Positions 1 to 7,639 of a DNA stretch of 37,465 bases are shown piece by piece. The notes under the pieces are model-generated. The model was not told where the DNA came from. It was given only the letters and a program-made list of their open reading frames with translations, and ran no database searches. Location of the stretch: the NCBI GenBank assembly GCA_050287105.1, contig JBNKBG010000016.1, positions 1 through 37,465 on the forward strand, read 5' to 3'. Position 1 is the stretch's first letter; each line of letters opens with the position of its first letter. The translations under genes and the position numbers were made by a program. Source of the DNA: JAPHTQ01 sp050287105. Lineage in GTDB: Bacteria; Pseudomonadota; Gammaproteobacteria; Thiohalomonadales; Thiohalomonadaceae.

Positions 1-464
1 GGACCGGCCTCAAAGATCTCGACCTAATGCCCCAGACGGGTCAGGTGGTAGGCCGCGGAGAGACCGCTCGGCCCGCCACCGATCACCATTACCCGCTTGC
101 CGCCGGGACGCGGCTTGTACTCCGGCTTCCAGCCCTTCTCCATCGCCATATCGCCGAGGAAACGCTCCACCGCGTGGATGCTCACCTCTTCATCGGTGTA
201 GATACGGTTACAGGCCGTCTCACAGGGGTGGTAGCAAACCCGGCCGTGAATCGCCGGGAAGGGATTGTTTTCAATCAGTTTTTGCCAGGCTGCCTCATAC
301 TCACCGGCCTGTGCCAGTGCCAGCCAGCCCTGGATATCCTCCCCCGCCGGACAGGCGTTGTTGCACGGCGGCAGGAAGTCCATATAGACAGGCCGACGTG
401 TACGGTGTGCCCCGGTGCCCTTGGCAAACTTATCCGGGGAGGCGGTCATATCCTTAGCATTCAT
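1..464 (-). CDS. GltD/DsrL-like NAD(P)H oxidoreductase, 5' part, interrupted by in-frame TAG
   Basis: N-terminal part of an iron-sulfur flavoprotein of the glutamate-synthase small-subunit type (GltD, DsrL and relatives), which passes electrons between NAD(P)H and an acceptor. Visible are the N-terminal cysteine cluster (C34, C38 in a CNNACPAG context; C77, C81, C85 in CYHPCETAC) that binds Fe-S in this family, then a dinucleotide-binding GGGPSG at residues 129-134. Codon 147 (24-26) is TAG, but the same frame continues beyond it as VEIFEAGP, exactly the expected second beta strand with its ribose-binding Glu. One codon has therefore become a stop inside an otherwise intact gene. The gene runs off the window. 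TAG ends other genes here (for example at 859, 9971, 12414), so general recoding is unlikely; a nonsense mutation or sequencing error is likelier. The choice between DsrL and other GltD-like paralogues is open. The ATG at 462-464 has only a weak purine-rich SD. Confidence 0.8.
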
Positions 465-858
465 ATGTTTTTTCTCTCAATTCAAAGAGTTACTGAAATT
501 ATTTTTCTGGCGTTTCAAAATGTGGGGCATTGTACATGACAAAACAAGATATCAATACTGTTTATTAAAATAAACAATACAAGGTTCACAAAAGGCGGGG
601 TTTCTTCATTGTGACTCGCGGAAGGTAAACAATGAGCGGGGCAGTTGCCGTAACGGAGCGCAAGATGAAGACCGTTTTTATGGTCTTTGAGTGAGGGATA
701 CCGTCACAGCGGCCTCCCACTGGGATGGAAAAAGAGACACACAGCTATTACTTTTTTCTTGCTGTGATGCAGGCGGGATAACAGGGGCCGCACCAGGTCA
801 CCGAAGAATTCGGTCCGAGTCTGGTGAAAGTCCCTGTGAAACCTATGACGACAGATAA
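465..858. other. 394-bp gene-free region with several hairpins
   Basis: Lies upstream of the GltD-like gene and downstream of the NTF2-like gene, both on minus. I see no convincing coding frame. The part near 465-580 is AT-rich and probably holds the promoter of the GltD-like gene; it includes the imperfect palindrome TTGTACATGACAA near 533-545. The part from 668 to 837 is rich in inverted repeats and is listed separately. Confidence 0.6.
668..837. other. Structured intergenic element: four hairpins, the last a triple nested stem
   Basis: Perfect inverted repeats follow one another: AAGACC 668-673 with GGTCTT 682-687; TCCCA 715-719 with TGGGA 721-725; CACAGC 740-745 with GCTGTG 761-766; and a nested set in which ACAGGG 781-786 pairs with CCCTGT 832-837, CACCAG 791-796 with CTGGTG 821-826, and ACCGAA 800-805 with TTCGGT 809-814. 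The nested set alone gives 18 base pairs in one imperfect stem. No T-run follows on either strand, so these are not ordinary terminators. A structured RNA, leader or degenerate repeat is possible. Strand and function are unknown. Confidence 0.4.
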
Positions 859-1743
859 CTACTGGATCGTAATTGAAGTACTCAACGCCCTGGGTGGCTG
901 ACCGTTCCCTGGATTCTGGTCTATATAACGCATCGTGACCGTTGCCGGCAGCGGGCTACTGTCGATCACCAGGCGTCCATTTACCGTTGGTCCGGCACCG
1001 ACGACGCTCTGCTCAATATTGAGTGTGTTGCGGACAAAGCGGCCGGGGCTGGTTTCAGTCAGAGCAAAAGTCTCGTTATCGCCCTGGCTGGTACGGAAAT
1101 CCACGTTGATACTACCCCGTCCGATCAGATCCGGATCAGCCACCTCAATGGTAAATCCAGACATCGGAGGAGGCGCAGCTACCACCGCGACCGGCAGCGA
1201 ACTAAAGGCTATTGTACTGGGTTGAAAAGTCAGTCGCGCCAGGGTGCCACCGGTACTGACCACCATATTGTCACCGGCCAGCGCAGCCAGCTTCCAGCCG
1301 GTCGTCGTGCGATGCAGCAGGAAACTGCTGAAGCCGCGGTGCAATCCCGGTTCCATATTGGTAACGGAAAGAAAGCGCTTCTCCCAGCGAGTGTGGACCA
1401 CCGTCACGTCGGGACCGGCGATAACCTGGGTGTCGTAGAAGTGAATGCGGATCTGTTTCTGCATACTCATGTTACGCTGCACGCCGTCGATGAATTGCTG
1501 ATAGCCGATCATGCTCGGATCGAGCATTGCGCGTATCTCACCGGCATTGCCATTCTGGTAGGCGTTAACAAAACGATCCAGCGCCTGTCTTGCTGCCCTC
1601 GCCTCTTCCATGCCTGCCAGCGACGGCTTCGTCGTTCCATCCGTCGCTTGCTCCGCCGCGATGCTGTAGCCGCACCAGGGCAATAGCGCTGCCGCCACCA
1701 GGGCGTAGATCAATAACGACCGATTCATCCCTTGCTTGCTCAT
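859..1743 (-). CDS. Exported NTF2/SnoaL-like protein with C-terminal beta domain
   Basis: 294-residue exported protein. Residues 1-30 form a signal peptide (basic start, hydrophobic core, cleavage near SIAA/EQ). Residues about 46-165 look like a cone-shaped NTF2/SnoaL-like domain: a helix with RQALDRFVNAYQNGN, a DPSM turn, and late strands ending in GWKLAALAGDNM. The C-terminal 100 residues are beta-rich and look like an Ig- or filament-type sandwich, after a proline-rich linker (VVAAPPPMSGF). No catalytic residues can be assigned. It is the last of five minus-strand exported-protein genes and lies 21 bp after the barrel gene, so co-transcription is likely. The ATG is preceded by GAGG seven bases upstream. 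The stop is TAG. Its role is unknown; assembly or binding in the periplasm or at the surface is a guess. Confidence 0.75.
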   Translation of the reverse strand: MSKQGMNRSLLIYALVAAALLPWCGYSIAAEQATDGTTKPSLAGMEEARAARQALDRFVNAYQNGNAGEIRAMLDPSMIGYQQFIDGVQRNMSMQKQIRIHFYDTQVIAGPDVTVVHTRWEKRFLSVTNMEPGLHRGFSSFLLHRTTTGWKLAALAGDNMVVSTGGTLARLTFQPSTIAFSSLPVAVVAAPPPMSGFTIEVADPDLIGRGSINVDFRTSQGDNETFALTETSPGRFVRNTLNIEQSVVGAGPTVNGRLVIDSSPLPATVTMRYIDQNPGNGQPPRALSTSITIQ

Positions 1744-1764
1744 ACTTCCACCTCGCTTCAGGCG

Positions 1765-3462
1765 CTACCACACCGTAGACAGCTGCACACCGATAGTGTG
1801 TTCGCTGTAATGGGAGACTGGATCGCCGTCGTTCGAATTATCCCGTAGATATGCCTTGATCACGCTACTCTCACTCCAGGGATAGGAGGCATCCAATTGC
1901 ACACGTTGCTGCTTCAACTCAGGCCCGCCATCGGCCTGGGTCATCCTTCCCTCGCCCAGAGTGAGCGCCAGCGTCCCCCAACCGATTCGTGACGCGTTAA
2001 GGGTAACATCGATATTGTTGCTGTCCGTCTTGCTGCCATCATCCAGTTCCTGGCGCTGACTTGATACAGAAAGCGTCACATCTGCACCCCATATACCACT
2101 GGTATTCGGATCGCGGTTAAGGTTCATATTCACACTGCCATTCCAGCTCGTGGTTTTGCTTCCCGCATTGGGCGTAGCCACACTGTCTGTCTGCTGATAA
2201 CTGTTTCCAATCTGCAATCCCCAGTAGGCGCTGGCGTAGCTGATGGTGGCGCCGTTACTATCGATGTCCTGCTTGATGTCGTCCACGGTCTTGCCCGCGG
2301 AATGTGAATATTGCACCACGAGTTGCAGGCCGGTCAGGAGGTCGTTGAGATTGAAATTCCCACTAAACGACAGCGCATCGGTATCGCGCACGTCACCGGG
2401 ATAATAGGCGGTGTCGTTGCGAGACCGGCGCAGGTCTGCACTTAGCCCCAACCAGGTCAATGGCGTCCAGTCACCGGCCAGGTAACTTTCGAGTATCCCG
2501 GCAGTAACGTCAGCGGATAGTGAGGAGTAGTAGAGACCGATATCATGGTAACCGGCACGAATAGTACCGCTCTCGGCGGCACGCCACTCAGCATCGATCA
2601 CCGATGCATAGTCAGCGTGGGTACTTGCCCCTTTTTCTCGCCAACGACTACTGCCATATTCGCCACGTACATTGAAGGTATCGCGCTGATAGCTGAAACC
2701 TGCCGTATCGGTGCTGGCAATCGTCGCAGTGTAGGTTTGTTGGCTCGGTTCAAGGCTGTTCTGATCATCGGAATATCCCTGGGTGGTAACAAAAAAACGT
2801 CCGTATTCACCCGCAGGAAAATCGACCTTAACTGCATAGGCATCACTGAGATAGCGGGAACCAGGGAGCGTGCCAGCATAGGTAGCCCAGCTCTCGGCAA
2901 TGGTACCGATACTGGCTGACACCAGGGTATTACCAATTTGCCTGTAGCCATAAAGTCCACGCAGCAATGTATTGGTGCCCAGGGTGGAAAAACTGGTGGT
3001 CACATCACCAACTGCTACACCATAATCCTGCCCCACCACACCGGAAAGAAACATATCCAACTGGGTGTTCTGGCTTAGTACTGCTCTGTCGTTGCTATGG
3101 GTAGCAGCAAATTGCAAATAGCTGGTGACACCTGCTGAGGTTGTTTCTCGCAGATCGCCCTGCACTGTTGCTTTATAAAAATTACCGTCGCGCAAGGGAG
3201 TCAATGTGCTGTCACCGACCACATCGTTGCGGTAACTCTCCACTGAAGCGGCGCCGTGCCACTCAATGACAGTTGTGCCATCGACACCGTTAGCCAACGA
3301 GGGCGATGCGCTGCCGTTTTGGGCGATAATCTGCCACGCCTGTAGTACGTCGTCATTCGCGGCAAGCGTGATCTCGGCGAGCGCCTGTGGGGTATAGAGT
3401 GCCGCACCGCAGAGCACCGCCGAAAACCACACGCAGCTTTTCCTTCTTGTCCCGCTCATCAC
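1765..3462 (-). CDS. Putative outer-membrane beta-barrel protein
   Basis: 565-residue exported protein. Signal peptide residues 1-29 end in the clean cleavage site ALA/E. The rest is made of alternating polar/hydrophobic strands separated by Asp/Ser/Gly/Asn turns, with aromatic girdle residues, and ends in HTIGVQLSTVW: a terminal aromatic residue at the end of an amphipathic strand, as BAM-dependent outer-membrane proteins have. An N-terminal stretch (residues 30-75) precedes the barrel-like part. There are no CXXC or heme motifs, so an MtrB-type electron conduit is not supported. The specific family is not recognised. The first codon is GTG (3460-3462), followed directly by ATG (3457-3459); a GAGGAG SD lies upstream, and either start is possible. 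It sits 53 bp after the proline-repeat protein gene and is probably the outer-membrane component for this exported set. Confidence 0.75.
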   Translation of the reverse strand: MMSGTRRKSCVWFSAVLCGAALYTPQALAEITLAANDDVLQAWQIIAQNGSASPSLANGVDGTTVIEWHGAASVESYRNDVVGDSTLTPLRDGNFYKATVQGDLRETTSAGVTSYLQFAATHSNDRAVLSQNTQLDMFLSGVVGQDYGVAVGDVTTSFSTLGTNTLLRGLYGYRQIGNTLVSASIGTIAESWATYAGTLPGSRYLSDAYAVKVDFPAGEYGRFFVTTQGYSDDQNSLEPSQQTYTATIASTDTAGFSYQRDTFNVRGEYGSSRWREKGASTHADYASVIDAEWRAAESGTIRAGYHDIGLYYSSLSADVTAGILESYLAGDWTPLTWLGLSADLRRSRNDTAYYPGDVRDTDALSFSGNFNLNDLLTGLQLVVQYSHSAGKTVDDIKQDIDSNGATISYASAYWGLQIGNSYQQTDSVATPNAGSKTTSWNGSVNMNLNRDPNTSGIWGADVTLSVSSQRQELDDGSKTDSNNIDVTLNASRIGWGTLALTLGEGRMTQADGGPELKQQRVQLDASYPWSESSVIKAYLRDNSNDGDPVSHYSEHTIGVQLSTVW

Positions 3463-3515
3463 ACCACAGCAGCTCCTCTCCGTCGTTGGTTATTTGCAAC
3501 CCGTCGTTACTAGCA

Positions 3516-5546
3516 TTACAACGGTGGCGCGACGTTAAAACTTCCTTCATTGGAATGCAGGCCGTCGGCAGTCAGCACACGAATGTAATAGACCCCCGGC
3601 GCAAGATTGGCGGGTACAGTCCAGCCATAGGATTTACCGCTGCCGGTTCCGCTCGTCGACAGACCAGTGGCGATGGTGCTGACCGGTTGGTGCGCTGAAT
3701 TCAGCAATTCGAGGGTAACCGTCGACGTCAGATTACATGGCTGCATCCACGTAATCGTGTATTGCGATCCATGACGCCATGTGTAGTTACTCTTCGGTTT
3801 ATCGAGCATCAACCACTTACCGAAGTGCAGATACTCGCCGACGGTCAACTCGCTGTTGTCGAGCGTACTGATGCGCGGGCGCACGGTAATCATGCCGGAG
3901 GCAAATTGCGCTTCGGTCAATCCTGACCAAACGAAACTGCCGTTGTTGGCCGTACTGGGCGTAATGCTCTGCCACAAAGTACTACCGTCACCTCTCATCA
4001 GATCAATTTTGACGTTAGTACTTGCAGGCAATGTCGAGCTCCAGTGGAACTCATGTGGCTCACCGGTACACCAGCCCACGTTCGCGCTCGGTGCAGTAAT
4101 CGTGATGGCGGGGCTAACCGGTATATTGATGGGTTCCGCCACATGGAATGAACCCTCGACAGAAAGTTGTCCGCCGCTCGTACGTAAGCGTATGTAATAG
4201 GTTCCGGGAGTCAGATCGGTAGGTACCGTCCACTGCATGCTCTTCCCACTGGAGCCCCCACCGACAGGTAACCCTGAGGCAATATTCAATACCGGCTGGT
4301 GCGCACTATCCAACAAATCGATATCCAGCGGCGCAGGCAGATCGCACAGCTGTACCCACTGGATCGTGTACTGCATTCCCTTGCGCCAGGTGTAGGTACT
4401 CTGCGGCTTGCTGAGACGCAAAGGTTTGCCGAAGAACAGGAGACCACCGGTTTTACTGACGCTGCCATCGGCCGCGCTGATACGCGGGCGCAAGTAGATC
4501 ATGCCGGAAGCAAATTGCGCGTCAGTTAGTCCCGGCCAGACAAAACTGCCGCTGTTGACCGTATTGGGCGTAACACTTTCCCAAACAGTGGTACCGTTAT
4601 CTCTCATCAAATCGATCTTGACGTTAGTACCTGCCGGTAGTGTCGCCGTCCAGTGAAACTCGTGCGGCGCATTGGTACACCAGGCCGCATTGGCTGTCGG
4701 CGTAGTGATAACGATCTCCGGGGCTGCAGGGGCAGCCGGTTGCTCGCTCTCGCCACCTGCCGGTGCACTTTCCCCACTGCCCGTCGGTGCAGTGCCTGAA
4801 CCGCTGGGAGTCCCGCCTGTCGTACCTGTCCCGCTTGGACGACCCGCCTCGACGGCAAGGATGGTGAAAGGACGATCACTCTGGTCTTTCGTCTTGCCAT
4901 CACTGCTCAGCACCACAATGCTGTAGCCACCGCCGAGTGGCTTGCGGATATTCACCCGCCAGCTGACGCTGCCCGCAGCGAGGTTGACACCCTTTGCGAT
5001 CTTGGCAACGGTACGACCGGCATGTTGTAACAGAACATCACCTCGCCCTCTCGCGCCACTCGCACGCCAGCTTACCTTCACTGTATCGCCACTACGCAGG
5101 GTTTCTCCGCCGTTCGGACTGAGCACCTTGAGGGAAACACCCGACGACGGCGCCTTTACTGGGGCAGGGACACTCTGTGCGGGGGAATTTGGAGCTGACG
5201 GTTTCCCCGGAACGGGTGGGGCTGATGGCTTACCTGGCAGAGATGGAGCCGACGGTTTACCCGGAATGGGCGGGGTAACTGTTTTACCTGGCACAGGAGG
5301 AGCCGACGGTTTACCCGGAACGGGCGGGGCTGCTGGTTTACCTGGCACAGGGGGTGCAGCGGGTTTGCTCGGCGTGGGACGCTTACTCGGAACAGGTGCT
5401 CCAAGCTTGGCAGGTGTTGTCGGTACCGCCTGGGCTTTATCCTTATCCTCTGTATCCTGCTGCACGACTGTCGCGGCAAAAAGCGAGGTATTCCAAGCAA
5501 TAGCGGTAATAGTCATTACCCAAAACGCAACCTTTCGGAGTTCCAT
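3516..5546 (-). CDS. Secreted proline-repeat protein with three Ser/Thr-rich (Kre9/KNH-like) beta-sandwich units
   Basis: I choose the ATG at 5544-5546 (676 residues) because AGGGGG lies six bases before it and a signal peptide begins there (cleavage near FAA/TVV, residue 25); a frame 17 codons longer is open but lacks these. Residues 61-121 are about seven copies of a nine-residue unit, K-P-[SA]-A-P-P-V-P-G. Residues about 138-232 form a Kre9/KNH-like sandwich (SPNGGETLRSGDTVKVSW ... DRPFTI). After a Gly/Ser/Thr linker come two closely related units of about 195 residues (about 285-480 and 484-676). Each has a WC near its start, PHEFHW, a SGMI-RPRIS segment, a TYTW- or NYTW-type strand with a later Cys, and a final PGTYYIR- or PGVYYIR-type strand. 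This is a spaced, elongated architecture typical of surface or matrix proteins. No enzyme motif is seen. A 391-bp gap precedes it, so it may have its own promoter. Confidence 0.75.
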   Translation of the reverse strand: MELRKVAFWVMTITAIAWNTSLFAATVVQQDTEDKDKAQAVPTTPAKLGAPVPSKRPTPSKPAAPPVPGKPAAPPVPGKPSAPPVPGKTVTPPIPGKPSAPSLPGKPSAPPVPGKPSAPNSPAQSVPAPVKAPSSGVSLKVLSPNGGETLRSGDTVKVSWRASGARGRGDVLLQHAGRTVAKIAKGVNLAAGSVSWRVNIRKPLGGGYSIVVLSSDGKTKDQSDRPFTILAVEAGRPSGTGTTGGTPSGSGTAPTGSGESAPAGGESEQPAAPAAPEIVITTPTANAAWCTNAPHEFHWTATLPAGTNVKIDLMRDNGTTVWESVTPNTVNSGSFVWPGLTDAQFASGMIYLRPRISAADGSVSKTGGLLFFGKPLRLSKPQSTYTWRKGMQYTIQWVQLCDLPAPLDIDLLDSAHQPVLNIASGLPVGGGSSGKSMQWTVPTDLTPGTYYIRLRTSGGQLSVEGSFHVAEPINIPVSPAITITAPSANVGWCTGEPHEFHWSSTLPASTNVKIDLMRGDGSTLWQSITPSTANNGSFVWSGLTEAQFASGMITVRPRISTLDNSELTVGEYLHFGKWLMLDKPKSNYTWRHGSQYTITWMQPCNLTSTVTLELLNSAHQPVSTIATGLSTSGTGSGKSYGWTVPANLAPGVYYIRVLTADGLHSNEGSFNVAPPL
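5185..5366 (-). repeat. 27-nt tandem repeats coding for K-P-x-A-P-P-V-P-G
   Basis: In-frame direct repeats within the proline-repeat protein gene, about seven units of 27 nt with drift in the middle units (TVTPPIPG, PSAPSLPG). Such arrays change copy number by slippage or recombination, so the length of the stalk they encode may vary among strains. Confidence 0.75.
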
Positions 5547-5937
5547 CGTTACCCCCTGAATTGTCGATATTCCGCCTACCCTGGAGCGGATCGCCAAACG
5601 CCAGCGTACGATGAACCGGATTGCAGTAATGGTTTAATCGTAGCACCAGCCTTAAGCCTATATGCTGCTCTCACTCAATTAAAACACGAACAAAACAAAC
5701 TACAACTTTAGACCAGAATGAAGCATCAGGAACTATGGCTCGTGACATAGGGGATGGAAATGATGAGCGCAAACTCAGTAAAAATTTGCATCATGCCTTA
5801 TCGGCTTACTCTGTCTTGCGCACCAAACATGTGCCAATTCGCTCGACAAGCCAGACGCCTGCACGCACCTCGCTGTATCGGTTACCCTCCTTTCCGCTGC
5901 TGAACAGTTAAACGAGCGGCGCTGAAAACAGAGACAG
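5547..5937. other. 391-bp gap between two exported-protein genes
   Basis: No coding frame with a supporting SD and start was found. The side near 5640-5740 is AT-rich and could hold a promoter for the gene ending at 3516. A strong SD-like AAGGAGG occurs on minus near 5889-5895, but no start codon follows at a suitable distance. A weak CCGCT/AGCGG hairpin follows the end of the 5938-6474 gene, with no T-run. Confidence 0.5.
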
Positions 5938-6474
5938 TTACTTTATTTCTCCCTCGACGATCACACGATATGCGCTGCCTGAATCCACATCGATACCCGC
6001 AGATGAGGCTTCAATCCAACCACTGTCACCCGCATTGCTGTTATTGACCAGCAGCGTGCAACGGTAGGTCTGCCGATAATCGCGCGCCGTAATTTGATCA
6101 CCGCTCCAGGACCAGCCCACGCTCACCGTTGCGTTGTAATTGCCACCGCCGTTCAAGGCAAAGGTCTTGGCTGCGTTGCCATGGCCCATTTCAAGATTCA
6201 TGGTCTGAGCCGGATCGGACGGTTGAAGCGGGTTGGGCATGGTCACATCTTTTATCGACTTGTAGTCGCACTGCACAGCGCCACGTTTCCACGTTGTACC
6301 GATCTTGACCAGGCGCACCGGTACGCGTACGGTGAATTGCGGTACGGCCGACATCTGCTGCGACTTGATGGTCGTCTTCTTGGCGGTGGTGGTGGTCCCC
6401 GCCGGTTGAGCCGCCATCGTAGTTGGTGAGACAAGAACGAAAACAAGGCATAAAAGAGTAAATTTTGTGTTCAT
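5938..6474 (-). CDS. Small secreted protein of unknown function
   Basis: 178 residues from the ATG at 6472-6474, chosen because GAGG lies just upstream and the signal peptide then begins directly (cleavage near TMA/AQ, residue 21); an in-frame ATG five codons earlier is less likely. After a Thr/Lys-rich linker the mature part is beta-rich, with two cysteines (in GAVQCDYKS and YRCTLL) that could form one disulfide, and a GGGNYNATVSVGWSWSG segment. I recognise no family. The gene lies 37 bp after the CARDB/NPQPEPPG gene and is probably transcribed with it. Its size and fold suggest a periplasmic or surface-associated binding or structural subunit, but nothing in the sequence proves this. Confidence 0.7.
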   Translation of the reverse strand: MNTKFTLLCLVFVLVSPTTMAAQPAGTTTTAKKTTIKSQQMSAVPQFTVRVPVRLVKIGTTWKRGAVQCDYKSIKDVTMPNPLQPSDPAQTMNLEMGHGNAAKTFALNGGGNYNATVSVGWSWSGDQITARDYRQTYRCTLLVNNSNAGDSGWIEASSAGIDVDSGSAYRVIVEGEIK

Positions 6475-6511
6475 AACCACCTCGCTCAAACAGCGCTCGT
6501 GCGCCTACACG

Positions 6512-7639
6512 TTATCGGCGTATCCGACCGGTAACAGTCAATTCAGGAACCGTGACAATCTTTGGTGCAAACGGTATTGGCGTGTTCCCGGTGATAGTCA
6601 GTTCGGCAACGGTCACCATCTTTGGCTTAAACGATACTGCGGCACGTCCCGTTATCGTCAGCTCCGCCGCAGTCGCTTGCTTGGGTGAAAACGGCACGGG
6701 TGTGCGCCCTGTCAGCGTGAGCTGCGACGTCGTCACCATCTTGGGTTTGAATGGTGCCTGCTGAGTCTGCGATGTCACACGTGACGCAGCATCCGCAAGC
6801 AAAGGCTTGCTTCCAGGCGGTTCAGGTTGTGGATTGATCCCAATTTTTTCCGCAGGCTTCAGCACGGGTTTATTGTTCTTTCCCGGTGGTTCCGGTTGCG
6901 GATTGATACCCGTCTTTTCCGCTGGCTTCACCACCGGAGCAGCACGCTTTCCCGGCGGCTCTGGCTGAGGATTGATGCCAATCTTTTCGGCTGGCTTCAT
7001 CACCGGACCAGCACTCTTTCCCGGCGGCTCCGGCTGAGGATTGATGGCGCGCGGTCCAAGCGGTGATCCCATTCCTTTCGCGGCAGGCGGCATCACCTTC
7101 CCGGGTGCGGTAGGTAATACGGTAGCGGCGACATTAAAATTGACGCTGCGACTATTGTTGGATTCGGAACTCTCTGCGACGGTATTGCGCGGATCGAGCT
7201 GAACGTCGATGCGGTAACTGCCCGGTGACCATTGCTCAGTGGATGCATCAGGCCAAGGTAGCCCTATGGCGCTACCCGGAGCGATCGTTGGCAACGTTCT
7301 GTTACCGCTCAGTACCGCCGGGCAGGCCCCTGACGGCGTCACTCGCCGACAGGTATAACGAATTTGCGTTTGAGGTGAGACAACCTTGCCACCGTTGCGC
7401 GCCTGCACATTCAGGATGCTGGTGTAGCCGATACGCTGACCGGCTTTAGGGGGTGAAGACCATGACAGGGAGACGATGCTTAGATCGGGTTTGACTGTGA
7501 TCGCACCGGGCGCGGGCTGTGTGGTACCGCGGGTCTGCGCCGAAGGGGAAGAGCGCGTAATATCGGCGCCATGTACCGCCCATGGAAAGTACAGCATCGC
7601 AGCACCGATCAGCCCTGAAAAAATATACCGGCTGTCCAT
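6512..7639 (-). CDS. Secreted CARDB-domain protein with NPQPEPPG and ELTITG repeats
   Basis: 375 residues from the ATG at 7637-7639, which has AAGGAG eight bases upstream; an open frame 17 codons longer lacks an SD. A signal peptide ends near VHG/AD. Residues about 50-175 form a CARDB-type adhesion sandwich (KPDLSIVSLSW ... YRIDVQLDPRNTVAESSESNN), a fold common in bacterial surface proteins. It has two cysteines, in YTCRR and GACPA. Next come four copies of a 23-residue unit starting INPQPEPPGK and continuing with PV-KPAEK-G. The C-terminal 85 residues carry four copies of a roughly 20-residue unit, F-x-P-K-x-x-T-x-x-x-L-T-x-T-G. The end is basic (GRIRR). The gene is first in the exported-protein run, and an FNR-type site lies 172 bp upstream. 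No function is known to me; a fibre-, matrix- or partner-binding scaffold fits the layout. Confidence 0.75.
   Translation of the reverse strand: MDSRYIFSGLIGAAMLYFPWAVHGADITRSSPSAQTRGTTQPAPGAITVKPDLSIVSLSWSSPPKAGQRIGYTSILNVQARNGGKVVSPQTQIRYTCRRVTPSGACPAVLSGNRTLPTIAPGSAIGLPWPDASTEQWSPGSYRIDVQLDPRNTVAESSESNNSRSVNFNVAATVLPTAPGKVMPPAAKGMGSPLGPRAINPQPEPPGKSAGPVMKPAEKIGINPQPEPPGKRAAPVVKPAEKTGINPQPEPPGKNNKPVLKPAEKIGINPQPEPPGSKPLLADAASRVTSQTQQAPFKPKMVTTSQLTLTGRTPVPFSPKQATAAELTITGRAAVSFKPKMVTVAELTITGNTPIPFAPKIVTVPELTVTGRIRR
6812..7047 (-). repeat. 69-nt tandem repeats coding for INPQPEPPGK units
   Basis: Four in-frame units, three of them a full 23 codons long. The INPQPEPPG core is unchanged in all four while the rest of the unit varies (SAGPVM, RAAPVV, NNKPVL), which suggests selection on the core at the protein level rather than recent DNA duplication. 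Confidence 0.75.

Noticed and set aside
24..26. Programmed amber recoding (pyrrolysine-like) as explanation of the TAG.
   Set aside because: TAG also ends normal genes at 859, 9971, 12414 and 16574, and no pyl genes are in the window; kept only as a low-probability option in the finding.
690..850. Possible cobalamin riboswitch on plus (CCACTGGGA and CGAGTCTGGTGAAAGTCC segments).
   Set aside because: The B12-box (AGYCAGGAGACCTGCC-like) is not matched well enough and no plus-strand gene follows.
1222..1686. Plus-strand ORFs opposite the NTF2-like gene and similar long antisense frames elsewhere (for example 26019-27416, 30188-31717, 35681-36463).
   Set aside because: They mirror clear genes on the other strand, lack SDs, and have low-complexity Gln/His/Arg-rich composition.
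1765..3462. MtrB/PioB-type electron conduit porin.
   Set aside because: No N-terminal CXXC and no adjacent multiheme cytochrome in the exported-protein set.
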